8,574 nt of DNA from Rhodospirillaceae bacterium (GTDB lineage Bacteria > Pseudomonadota > Alphaproteobacteria > UBA828): positions 1 to 8,574 of the forward strand of contig JAPPKP010000368.1 of NCBI GenBank assembly GCA_028819955.1, given 5' to 3'. The translations under genes and the position numbers were made by a program. The first letter of the stretch is position 1, and each line of letters opens with the position of its first letter. Positions 1 through 7,265 of this stretch are shown here, piece by piece. The notes under the pieces were generated by a model. That model was given only the letters and a program-made list of their open reading frames with translations, was not told the DNA's origin and did no database searches.

Positions 1-963
1 CGTGCCGTCCGCCAGCACCTGCCAGACCTCGTCGGAGATCGCCACCGCCGACATCGGGAAGTAGGCGCTGGTGAGCCCCTTGGCGAAGGTCATCATGTCG
101 GGCTTGAGCCCGAAGTAGCTCGCGCCGAACCAGGTGCCGAGCCGCCCGAAGCCGCAGATCACCTCGTCCGCGATGAAGAGAATGTCGTGCTTCTTCAGGA
201 TCGCCTGCACCTTGTCGTAGTAGCCGCCGCCCGGAATGATCACGCCGCCGGTGCCCATCACGGGCTCGGCGATGAAGGCCGCGATGGTCTCGGGCCCTTC
301 CCGCTCGATCATGGCTTCGAGCGACCCCGCCATGCGGTCGGCGAACGCCTCCTCGCTCTCGCCCTCCAGGCCTTCCCGCCAATAGTGCGGGCAATCGGTG
401 TGGAGCACCCCCTCGAAGGGCAGGTCGAAGGCCTTGTGGTAGAGCGGAATGCCGGTGAGGCTGCCCGCCGCGCCGGTGACGCCGTGATAGGCGCCGAGCC
501 GCGAGATGATCTTCTTCTTCTCGGGCCGGCCGCGCAGGTTGTTGTAGTAGCGGACCAGCTTGAACTGCGTGTCGTTCCCGTCCGAGCCCGAGAGCCCGAA
601 AAACACCTTGCCGATGTGGTGGCAATCGGCGTGCTCGTGCAGCAGCGAAAGCAGCTTCTCGGCGAGCCTGATCTGCGGCTCGTTGGAGGCGGCGCCGAAG
701 GTATGGAAGAAACCGATGCGCGCCATCTCCTCGGCCGCCACTTCGGCAAGCTTGGTCCGCCCGTAGCCGATGTTGACGCACCAGAGCGCCGCCGCGGCGT
801 CGATGTAGCCCTTGCCCTGGCGGTCGTAGACCTTCACCCCGCCGCTCTTGCCGTAGATGACGGGGCCAGCGGTCTGATGCTCGGCGATGGAGGTGATCGG
901 GTGGAGCAGGACCTGCTTGTCGAGCTCCTCCAGCGAGATGTTCTGGGCCTGATCGAGCGACAT
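1..963 (-). CDS. class III PLP-dependent aminotransferase (partial, C-terminus cut off)
   Basis: This is a fold-type I, class III (omega-amino acid:pyruvate type) aminotransferase. Such enzymes move an amino group from an amine or omega-amino acid to pyruvate or another oxo-acid in the cytoplasm. 321 codons are visible, against a usual length of about 450, and the gene runs off the left edge. Visible landmarks: the cofactor phosphate loop GSDGND at residues 126-131, YHG at 159-161, AEP at 232-234, [11 protein letters not shown] with the pyridine-nitrogen aspartate D266, and the Schiff-base lysine K295 in FAKG. The ATG start at 963 has a GGAG Shine-Dalgarno 7 bases upstream. The gene lies 113 bases downstream of livF in the same direction, so it is probably the distal part of the transporter operon. 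Family membership is secure. The amino donor (taurine, beta-alanine, diaminobutyrate, putrescine or other) cannot be told from this sequence. Confidence 0.93.
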   Translation of the reverse strand, partial: MSLDQAQNISLEELDKQVLLHPITSIAEHQTAGPVIYGKSGGVKVYDRQGKGYIDAAAALWCVNIGYGRTKLAEVAAEEMARIGFFHTFGAASNEPQIRLAEKLLSLLHEHADCHHIGKVFFGLSGSDGNDTQFKLVRYYNNLRGRPEKKKIISRLGAYHGVTGAAGSLTGIPLYHKAFDLPFEGVLHTDCPHYWREGLEGESEEAFADRMAGSLEAMIEREGPETIAAFIAEPVMGTGGVIIPGGGYYDKVQAILKKHDILFIADEVICGFGRLGTWFGASYFGLKPDMMTFAKGLTSAYFPMSAVAISDEVWQVLADGT

Positions 964-1076
964 GCTGCGTCTCCAATGTTGAGGGCGGGCAAGCCGCCGC
1001 AATGGTCGGACCAGACGGCAGCCGGGGCCGGCAAGCCTATGTCAGCGGGCCTCTTGCGGCAATGGCGCCGCCCGCC

Positions 1077-1800
<724 letters not shown>

Positions 1801-1808
<8 letters not shown>

Positions 1809-2523
1809 CGAGATAGGCCCTTTCGACTTCGGGGTCGTTGACGATCTCGTCGGGCGTGCCCTCCGCGATCTTCTGGCCCGCGTCCAGCACCACGATCCGC
1901 GTCGAGAACCGCATGACGGCCCGCATGATGTGCTCGATCATGATGATGGTGATCCCGGCTTCGTTCAGCCGGAACAGGATGTCGAGGATGTCGTCGACCT
2001 CGGTGGACGACAGGCCGGCCATCGCTTCGTCGGAGATCAGCAGCTCCGGCTGGGTCGCCATCGCGCGGGCGAGCTCGAGCTTGCGCATGTCGATCTGCGT
2101 GAGCGCGCCTGCGTTCGCGCCGGCGCGGTCCGCAAGCCCGATGGTCTCCAGGATCGCCATGCCGCGCTCGCGCACCTGGCCGGGCGGCGAATCGGACGCG
2201 TATTCGAGCGCGATGCCGAGGTTCTCCAGCACCGTCAGCGAGCGGAACGGCTTGGGAATCTGGAACGAGCGCGCGATCCCCAGCCGCGTCCGCTGATGGG
2301 GCTTCCTGCCGTCGAGCTTGACGCCCTTGAAGACGATCTCGCCGCCGTCGTTGGCGAGCGTCCCCGAGATGCAGTTGATCATGGTGGTCTTGCCGGAGCC
2401 GTTCGGGCCGATCAAGCCGAACCGCTCGCCGCTCCTGACCTCCATGCTGATCTGGTCCAGCGCCGTGAAGCCGCCAAAACGCTTGGTGACGGTGCGCACG
2501 TCGAGCAGCGGGTCAGCGGTCAT
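1801..2523 (-). CDS. livG: HAAT-family ABC transporter ATP-binding protein LivG, unusual signature loop
   Basis: This 240-residue ATPase is the partner of LivF. Visible motifs: Walker A GPNGSGKTT at 39-47, Q-loop Q88 in RSFQIP, Walker B LLISDEAMAGL with D165 and E166, switch histidine H198 in IEHI, and the C-terminal tail EGTPDEIVNDPEVERAYLGE that marks the LivG group (branched-chain ABC C-terminal domain). The ABC signature is odd: where LSGGQ is expected, residues 141-145 read LTQID, followed by MRKLELARAM. LivF keeps a normal signature, so the heterodimer may have one degenerate ATP site. The ATG start at 2523 has a strong GGGAGG (2532-2537) 8 bases upstream and overlaps the end of livM by 11 bases. 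The family call is certain; the substrate is unknown. Confidence 0.96.
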
Positions 2524-3487
2524 CGCGACGGCCTCCCAACCACTTCTTGAGCAGCCCCACGATCCCTTCCGGCGCCACGATCACGAAGAACACCAGGACG
2601 ACGCCGACGATCAGGAGGTTGAGCTCGGACGAAATCGTCACGGTCGCCACCTGCTGGACTGTGCCCAGCAGGAGCGCGCCGATCAGCGGGCCGAGCCACG
2701 TGGTGGCGCCGCCGATCATCGGCATGGCGATGGCGTTCACCGCATAGACGAGGTTGAACGCCGAGGAAGGCTCGATGAAGCCCACGTAGAGCGCGAACGG
2801 CGCGCCGGCGACGCCCATCAGGAACCCGGATACCGTCGTCGCGATCAGCTTGAGCCGCAGGGTCGGAACGCCGGCGCATTCGGCGGCAATCTCATCGTCG
2901 CGGATGGCGGTGAAGCCGCGCCCGGTCTTCGACAGCTCCAGCCAACGCGCCATCGCGACCGCGAAGATCGCAAGCAGCAGCATCACGAAGAACAGGAACT
3001 CGACGTAGTCGCCGAACGGCGCCATCTCGCGCGAGCGCAGGATGTAGGCGCCGGTGGCCCCGCCCACGTAGTCCCAGTTGATGATCATCGTTTCGAGGAC
3101 GATGGCCATCGCGAGCGTGGCGATGGCGAAGAAGACACCGCGCAACCTGAGCGTCAGGTAGCCCATGGCAAGCCCGAGCAGGCCGCAGACCACGCCCGAG
3201 AAGGGGATCATCAGACCGAGCGGCGCCTCGATCAGGTTGTAGAGCACGACCGAGGCGTAGGCGCCCACCGCGAAGAAGCCGGCGGTGCCGAAATTCACGT
3301 AGCCCATGTAGCCGCCCATGATGTTCCAGGCGGTGGCCAGCACCACGTACTGCAGGACGACATAGCCCGCGAAGAAGATGAACTTGTTGATGGCGACCAC
3401 GTCGAAGATCGTCAGCGCGATGCCCACCAGCACGACGACCGCGGCGCAGATCCAGAAGGCCGAGAGCTTCAGCGCAGGCATTCTCAT
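2513..3487 (-). CDS. livM: HAAT-family ABC transporter permease LivM
   Basis: This 324-residue inner-membrane permease belongs to the BPD_transp_2/LivM family. It is hydrophobic, with about eight to ten membrane segments, for example around residues 12-30, 36-56, 66-84, 96-112, 116-136, 162-180, 215-235 and 290-306. The LivM landmarks are GYVNFGTAGFFAVGAYAS near 62-79 and the cytoplasmic coupling segment GRGFTAIRDDEIAAECAGV at 189-207, which contacts the ATPases. It ends with the family-typical VAPEGIVGLL and a basic tail. The ATG at 3487 overlaps the livH stop as ATGA. A second in-frame ATG at 3481 is possible. The open frame continues upstream for over 200 codons, but that part reads as a shadow of livH and not as LivM, so the short start is preferred. 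The Shine-Dalgarno is weak, which suggests coupling to livH. Confidence 0.94.
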   Translation of the reverse strand: MRMPALKLSAFWICAAVVVLVGIALTIFDVVAINKFIFFAGYVVLQYVVLATAWNIMGGYMGYVNFGTAGFFAVGAYASVVLYNLIEAPLGLMIPFSGVVCGLLGLAMGYLTLRLRGVFFAIATLAMAIVLETMIINWDYVGGATGAYILRSREMAPFGDYVEFLFFVMLLLAIFAVAMARWLELSKTGRGFTAIRDDEIAAECAGVPTLRLKLIATTVSGFLMGVAGAPFALYVGFIEPSSAFNLVYAVNAIAMPMIGGATTWLGPLIGALLLGTVQQVATVTISSELNLLIVGVVLVFFVIVAPEGIVGLLKKWLGGRRDDR

Positions 3488-4356
3488 CGGCCGAACAATC
3501 CCTGGGGCCTGAAAGCGAGGGCCAGCAGCAGAATGCCGAAGGCCACGGCGGGGGCCCACGACGGGCCGAAGAAGGTCGAGACCAGACTCTCGGCGACCCC
3601 GAGCACGAGGCCTGCGACCAGCGTTCCGGGGATCGATCCAAGACCCGCGAGGACCGCGATCGCGAACACCTGCCCGATGTAGAGCCGGCCCACGGAAGGC
3701 TCGACCGGGATGATGATGATCAGCAGCGCGCCTGCCAGCGCGGCGGTCCCGATGCTGATGCCGAAGCCGAGCTGCTTGATCTTGACCGGGTCGGCGCCCA
3801 TGAGCTGCAGCGCGAGACGATCCTGCGCCACGGCCTTGATCGCGCGGCCGTTGAAGGTGCGCGACATGTAGAGATAGACGATCGTGAACATGGCGACGGA
3901 GACGCAGAACGGCACGAACATGCGGGTCGGCACCCCGATCCCGCCGGCCTTCCAGCTTTGCCCGATGTAGGAGGCCTGCACGGTGCGGAAGTCCACGCCG
4001 TAAACCATGATGAGCGCGACCTCGATGATAAACATGACGCCGAAGAAGAAGGCGAGGCCGCGCAGCGCTTCGTCGTCCTTGCGTTCGAAGCTCTCGTAGT
4101 AAAGCCGGTAAGCGCCGGCACCGATCAGGAAGAACACGGGAATGAATATGATTCCCGTAAGGATCGGATCCAGCCCCCACAGGCTGTTGCACATGTAGGC
4201 GATATACGAGCCCAGGATGATGAACGCCGGATGGGCGATATTGACGATGTTGAGCTGCCCGAAGGACACCGTGAGCCCGAGGCTCACCGCGGCATAAAAG
4301 CCGCCGAGCAGCACGCCGGCGATCAGCGCATTGACCAGGAGGTCGACGGTGAACAA
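3484..4356 (-). CDS. livH: HAAT-family ABC transporter permease LivH (TTG start)
   Basis: This 290-residue inner-membrane permease pairs with LivM to form the channel. Visible landmarks: the N-terminal segment LLVNALIAGVLLGGFYAAVSLGLT, the LivH motif NIVNIAHPAFIILGSY at 36-51 (family form usually NFAHGEF-like), the coupling segment GRAIKAVAQDRLALQLMGADP at 170-190, the late helix LAGLGSIPGTLVAGLVLGVAES at 236-257, and the typical end RPQGLFGR. The start is TTG at 4356: an in-frame TAG lies 12 bases upstream and the first in-frame ATG is at residue 55, inside the conserved region. An AGGA sits 10 bases before the TTG. The gene follows the binding protein gene after 99 bases that hold a strong palindrome, and it overlaps livM by 4 bases. 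The rare start codon may keep permease synthesis low relative to the binding protein. Confidence 0.94.
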   Translation of the reverse strand: MFTVDLLVNALIAGVLLGGFYAAVSLGLTVSFGQLNIVNIAHPAFIILGSYIAYMCNSLWGLDPILTGIIFIPVFFLIGAGAYRLYYESFERKDDEALRGLAFFFGVMFIIEVALIMVYGVDFRTVQASYIGQSWKAGGIGVPTRMFVPFCVSVAMFTIVYLYMSRTFNGRAIKAVAQDRLALQLMGADPVKIKQLGFGISIGTAALAGALLIIIIPVEPSVGRLYIGQVFAIAVLAGLGSIPGTLVAGLVLGVAESLVSTFFGPSWAPAVAFGILLLALAFRPQGLFGR

Positions 4357-4380
4357 CGGAAGACCGTCCTACCGGAAACA

Positions 4381-4417
4381 GGAAATGTCATCCCGTCGCA
4401 TGCGGGATGACATTTCC
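4381..4417. repeat. perfect 15-bp inverted repeat between binding protein and livH genes
   Basis: The left arm GGAAATGTCATCCCG (4381-4395) and right arm CGGGATGACATTTCC (4403-4417) are perfect inverted copies around a 7-base loop, whose centre is itself the palindrome CGCATGCG. In RNA this gives a very stable hairpin. No run of T follows on either strand, so it is not a classic Rho-independent terminator. Its place between a binding protein gene and the permease genes matches known mRNA-protecting or attenuating hairpins (as with REP sequences in malE-malF). The core GTCATCCCG/CGGGATGAC looks like dispersed palindromic repeats seen in many proteobacteria, but copy number cannot be tested here. 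Confidence 0.9.
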
Positions 4418-4435
4418 ATCGACTGTCGCTGTCAG

Positions 4436-4450
4436 GCTCCTCTCGGGAGC
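4436..4450. other. short dyad just after the binding-protein stop codon
   Basis: GCTCC and GGAGC form a 5-bp stem with a 5-base loop, starting 5 bases past the TAA of the binding protein gene. It is too short and lacks a T run, so it is not called a terminator. Together with the larger palindrome at 4381-4417 it could help stabilise the 3' end of the upstream message. Confidence 0.3.
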
Positions 4451-4455
4451 GCGGC

Positions 4456-5730
4456 TTACTCGGCGTAGGGGTAATTGACGTCCCCTGACTTCCACTCCGC
4501 CGGATAGAGCACGACGCGCGTGCCCGCCTTGGTGAAGGTCGCGAGCTCGTTGTCCTCGATCCCCTGGTACTGGACCATCAGCGTGCGGGTCTTGGCCCAC
4601 TCGCCGTTCGGCGCGAAGCTCACGTTGCCGACCACCGTGTCGAACGAGTTGTTGCGGATATACTCGCCGAGCACGGCGTGATCCCCGCTGTTGGTGTTGG
4701 TGATCGCCTGCTCCAGCACCTGCAGGTACGCATAGGCATAGGGCTGGAGGTAATAGCCCAGCGGGTCCACGCCCTGGCCCTCGGCCGCCGCCTGATACTT
4801 GGCGAGGAACGCCTCGACGCCCTCGAACTTCAGCGTCGGCTCCGGCACCCAGAAGTCGTAGTTTACGATGCCGTTCAGCTTGGGCCCGAGACTCGTCATG
4901 ATCGAGGCGAACTGGAGCCCCACCATGCCGCCGCCGAACATCCTGGTCTTGAGCCCGACCTCGGTGGCCGCCTTCACCATCCCGACCGAATCGGGCGGGT
5001 ACGAGCCGACATAGACGATGTCGGGATTACGCGCCTGAATCGCATTGACGATCGGGGTGTAATCGGCCGTCCTGGGCGGATAGGACTCGTCGTAGACGAT
5101 CTCGAGCCCCAGGTTCTCCGCGTTGGTCCGCGCGCCATTCACCGCGTTCTTGGCGAATTCGGCATCGGCGCCGACGAGCGCGATCGTCTTCGGCGGCGGA
5201 TCCTGCGCCATGGCGACCTCGAAGAAGCCCTTCGACCAGTCGGTCATCGGCTCCGGGCCCGCCGGCATGATTTGGAAGTAGTTCGGGTAGTTGAACTTCT
5301 CGTTGACCGCGAGGCCGAACAGCGATGGAAAAACCAGGCCCCGCTGCATGACGATCGGCATCGCCGGCGCGATCAGGTTCGTGCCGTAGCCGGACACCAC
5401 GAAGTCGACCTCGTCGATGTCGAGCAGCTTGGTATAGATCGCCGGTACTGTCGCCGGGTTGGTCTGGTCGTCGTAGTAGACGAGTTCGACCTGCTTGCCC
5501 AAGAGACCGCCCCTGGCGTTGACGTCCTCGGCCCATACCTGCATGGCGATCAGGGCACCCTTGCCGGCGCCGGCAAGACCGCCGGTCAGCGCCATGCTGA
5601 AGCCGATCTTGACGGTGTCGTTCGCCTGTGCCGGCGCTGCGAGTGCAACCGCCCCGGCGATGATTGCCATCGCGAGTGACCGCTTAAGCCATCCCCGAAG
5701 GCTCGATTTATCCTTGGATTTCATGAACAT
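4456..5730 (-). CDS. HAAT-family periplasmic substrate-binding protein (type I fold)
   Basis: This secreted binding protein (Peripla_BP_6, LivJ/LivK-like) captures the ligand for the LivHMGF-type importer. From the ATG at 5730 it has 424 residues. The N-terminus is a Sec signal peptide: a basic region KSKDKSSLRGWLKR, a hydrophobic stretch AMAIIAGAVALAA, and an AQA cleavage site before NDTVKIGF at about residue 37. There is no lipobox, so it is probably a soluble periplasmic protein. The mature part opens with the family pattern VKIGFSMALTGGLAGAGKG and has a second-lobe start PKTIALVGADAEFAKNAVNG. It ends in TAA at 4456. ATG at 5724 (9 bases after GGAG) is an equally good start. A GTG at 5748 is in frame but lies on the GGGAGG ribosome site, so it is unlikely. 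The ligand may be an amino acid, an amide or another small compound and cannot be read from the sequence. Confidence 0.95.
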   Translation of the reverse strand: MFMKSKDKSSLRGWLKRSLAMAIIAGAVALAAPAQANDTVKIGFSMALTGGLAGAGKGALIAMQVWAEDVNARGGLLGKQVELVYYDDQTNPATVPAIYTKLLDIDEVDFVVSGYGTNLIAPAMPIVMQRGLVFPSLFGLAVNEKFNYPNYFQIMPAGPEPMTDWSKGFFEVAMAQDPPPKTIALVGADAEFAKNAVNGARTNAENLGLEIVYDESYPPRTADYTPIVNAIQARNPDIVYVGSYPPDSVGMVKAATEVGLKTRMFGGGMVGLQFASIMTSLGPKLNGIVNYDFWVPEPTLKFEGVEAFLAKYQAAAEGQGVDPLGYYLQPYAYAYLQVLEQAITNTNSGDHAVLGEYIRNNSFDTVVGNVSFAPNGEWAKTRTLMVQYQGIEDNELATFTKAGTRVVLYPAEWKSGDVNYPYAE

Positions 5731-5733
5731 GGT

Positions 5734-5746
5734 CTCCGTGCCTCCC
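5734..5746 (-). promoter_or_regulatory. ribosome binding region deciding the binding-protein start
   Basis: Read leftward, GGGAGG (5746-5741) and GGAG (5737-5734) lie close together. The first is 10 bases before the ATG at 5730 and the second is 9 bases before the ATG at 5724. Both exclude the in-frame GTG at 5748, which overlaps the first site. The two candidate starts differ by only two residues. Confidence 0.6.
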
Positions 5747-5770
5747 ACATCTCAGACCACCTGTTTCAAG

Positions 5771-5799
5771 AGGCTATCCCTCGGGTAGGAGGCGGTCAA
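5771..5799 (-). promoter_or_regulatory. possible sigma70-type promoter for the binding protein/transporter operon
   Basis: On the minus strand TTGACC (5799-5794, five of six to consensus) is followed after 17 bases by TAGCCT (5776-5771, three of six). Transcription would begin near 5764, giving a leader of about 34 bases. The region lies in the roughly 200-base gap between the M24 gene and the binding protein gene, which otherwise shows no coding content. The -35 is good and the -10 weak, so this is tentative. It would let the transporter be expressed apart from the M24 gene. Confidence 0.35.
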
Positions 5800-5938
5800 G
5801 CAAACGCCGTGGCGGGGAGCATTGCTGGGAGGGAAAGCGAGGCGATCGAGTCGCCCGATTGCGGAATCTCCTGGCCCGTGTAACCGCCCTTGTCTGCGCC
5901 GGGAAATAGGCCTCTGGGAGCGCGACCTCGAACACAGC

Positions 5939-7108
5939 TTATCCGGCGGCCTCTCCGCTGCCGGGGGCGAGATTGCGCGACGCCCGGCTCAGGCACTCCG
6001 GGCCGTCGTCGGCGATGGCGTAGGTCTCGCCGAGCGTCATGGCGAGCCCGTCGTCGCTGTTTGCGAGAATGATGTGGACGAAGAGCACCATGCCGGGCTC
6101 CACGGTCTGCGGATTGCCGGTGTAGAACATGGGGCCGTCCATCCACGACGGGGCGAAGGTTGCGCCCAGGCTGTAGCCGCAGGCGTTGAGGCGGTGCTTG
6201 CGGTAGCCGGCCTTGTCGAGCACCCGCGCGTGAGCGTCGAAGACCTCGCCGAAGCGCCGACCCGGATGCAGGGTGTCCCGGCACGCGTCCAGAGCGTCGC
6301 CGCAGGCACGGTGCATGGCCTTGTGTGCGTCGGAGACCGGGCCGATCACGAGCGTGCGCATGAGCGCGGCGTGGTAGCGGCAATAGGCGCCGGCGAACTC
6401 GAGGGTGAGCTGGTCCTGCTCCGCGAGCCGGCGGCGCCCGGCCTTGTCTCGGCACAAGAGCGCGTCGGGACCCGAGCTGAGGATGAAGGGGTTTCCGGGA
6501 TACTCGCCGCCGCCCTTGAAGACTGCGCCCTGCATCGCCGCCAGGATATCGCCCTCGAATGCGCCCGGCGCGGCCAGCCGCTCGGCCTCCGCCAGGGCAT
6601 CGTCTGCGAGCACGGCCGCGCGGCGCACGTGGGCAAGCTCGTCGCCGCTCTTGACCAGGCGGAGCGCGGAGACGAGGTCGGACGCATCCTCCAGCGTGCA
6701 GAACTCTTCGAACGCCCGTTCGACCCTGAGCCAGTTCGCCGCCGTCAGGCCTTGCGTGTCACGCTCGACGCCGATCAGCGTCCCGGCCCCGCCATGCCCG
6801 GTGACCACATCGCGCAGCGCGCCGGCAGGGTCGGCGCCGGCTTCGTCGACCCAGATGCGGATGTCATCGATAATCGAGGTGTGCTGTGCCTGCCTCAGGT
6901 CCGGCGCGCGGGTGAGCAGCGTCATCCGCCCGTCGCTGCCGAGCCAGAGGCATTGGAAGAAGCAGAATCCGAAGGTGTCGTAGCCCGTCAGGTAGTACAT
7001 GCTCTCCTGCTTGAAGAGCAGGATGCCGAAGAGCCCGCGCCCCGTCAGCGCGCGGACCACCGCGTCGCGACGCCGGTCGAACTCGTCCCTCGTGAAGTGG
7101 ATCGCCAT
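5939..7108 (-). CDS. M24-family hydrolase lacking metal ligands, ectoine hydrolase/creatinase-like
   Basis: This 389-residue cytoplasmic protein has the two-domain M24 ('pita-bread') layout: a creatinase-type N-domain with MYYLTGYDTFGF at 37-48, and a catalytic C-domain from about 155. The length fits DoeA/EutD, creatinase and Xaa-Pro peptidases. Aligned by eye to aminopeptidase P, all five metal ligands are changed: D to E237, D to A248, H to Y312, E to H345, E to G360. The segments RYHAALMRT (244-252), CGYSLGATFAPSW (310-322) and VEPGMVLFVH (336-345) resemble ectoine hydrolases as I recall them. Those enzymes work without metal through a glutamate nucleophile, for which E237 is the candidate here. 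A role as a C-N (amide, amidine or ring-opening) hydrolase is therefore inferred; ectoine as substrate is not shown. ATG at 7108 has GGAGGG 9 bases upstream. The gene is codirectional with the transporter and divergent from the UxaA-type gene. Confidence 0.9.
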   Translation of the reverse strand: MAIHFTRDEFDRRRDAVVRALTGRGLFGILLFKQESMYYLTGYDTFGFCFFQCLWLGSDGRMTLLTRAPDLRQAQHTSIIDDIRIWVDEAGADPAGALRDVVTGHGGAGTLIGVERDTQGLTAANWLRVERAFEEFCTLEDASDLVSALRLVKSGDELAHVRRAAVLADDALAEAERLAAPGAFEGDILAAMQGAVFKGGGEYPGNPFILSSGPDALLCRDKAGRRRLAEQDQLTLEFAGAYCRYHAALMRTLVIGPVSDAHKAMHRACGDALDACRDTLHPGRRFGEVFDAHARVLDKAGYRKHRLNACGYSLGATFAPSWMDGPMFYTGNPQTVEPGMVLFVHIILANSDDGLAMTLGETYAIADDGPECLSRASRNLAPGSGEAAG

Positions 7109-7148
7109 GCGCCGCCGCCCTCCGCCACGCTACCCCTTCCTGCGTCGG

Positions 7149-7177
7149 ACGATAGGGCCGCACGGCGTGGGCGTAAA
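7149..7177 (-). promoter_or_regulatory. possible promoter for the M24 gene
   Basis: On the minus strand TTTACG (7177-7172, four of six to TTGACA) and TATCGT (7154-7149, four of six to TATAAT) are spaced by 17 bases. A start near 7142 would give a leader of about 34 bases before the ATG at 7108. The match is weak and rests on position and spacing. Confidence 0.25.
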
Positions 7178-7214
7178 CCAGACAGCCTGAGACTCCCCTT
7201 CGGCGGCGTTAACC

Positions 7215-7220
7215 GATAAT
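7215..7220 (+). promoter_or_regulatory. possible -10 box for the UxaA-type gene
   Basis: GATAAT matches the sigma70 -10 at five of six positions, in an AT-rich island (GTTAACCGATAATG) within otherwise very GC-rich DNA, about 45 bases before the ATG at 7266. No acceptable -35 lies 16-18 bases upstream, so if it is real the promoter would need an activator. Confidence 0.22.
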
Positions 7221-7265
7221 GAAGGCGGCTGTGCCGGGGCGGCAGGCCGAGCCGGGGAAGACGCA

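Noticed and set aside
1021..1032. GCCGG-GG-CCGGC palindrome between livF and the aminotransferase
   Set aside because: It has short arms, a 2-base loop and pure G/C content; expected by chance at this base composition and not tied to a promoter or terminator pattern.
2318..3682. 454-codon open frame on the plus strand across livG and livM
   Set aside because: It is antisense to two well-supported genes, and its product is H/D/R-rich with no fold pattern.
3488..4192. Upstream extension of the livM reading frame to 559 codons
   Set aside because: The extra part overlaps livH out of frame and reads as arginine-rich nonsense; LivM homology starts at MRMPALKLS near 3487.
4381..4417. Rho-independent terminator after the binding protein gene
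   Set aside because: The stem is strong but no T run follows on either strand, and the downstream permease genes would need to be transcribed through it.
5841..5855. GGCGA/TCGCC dyad downstream of the M24 gene as a terminator
   Set aside because: The stem is only 5 bp with no T tract; such dyads are frequent by chance in GC-rich DNA.
5939..7108. DMSP lyase DddP (another M24-fold enzyme)
   Set aside because: DddP keeps metal-binding aspartate, histidine and glutamate residues and is longer; here all the ligand positions are substituted.
5822..7219. 465-codon open frame on the plus strand
   Set aside because: It is antisense to the M24 gene and has no recognisable domain; the R/A/E/G-rich composition marks a shadow.
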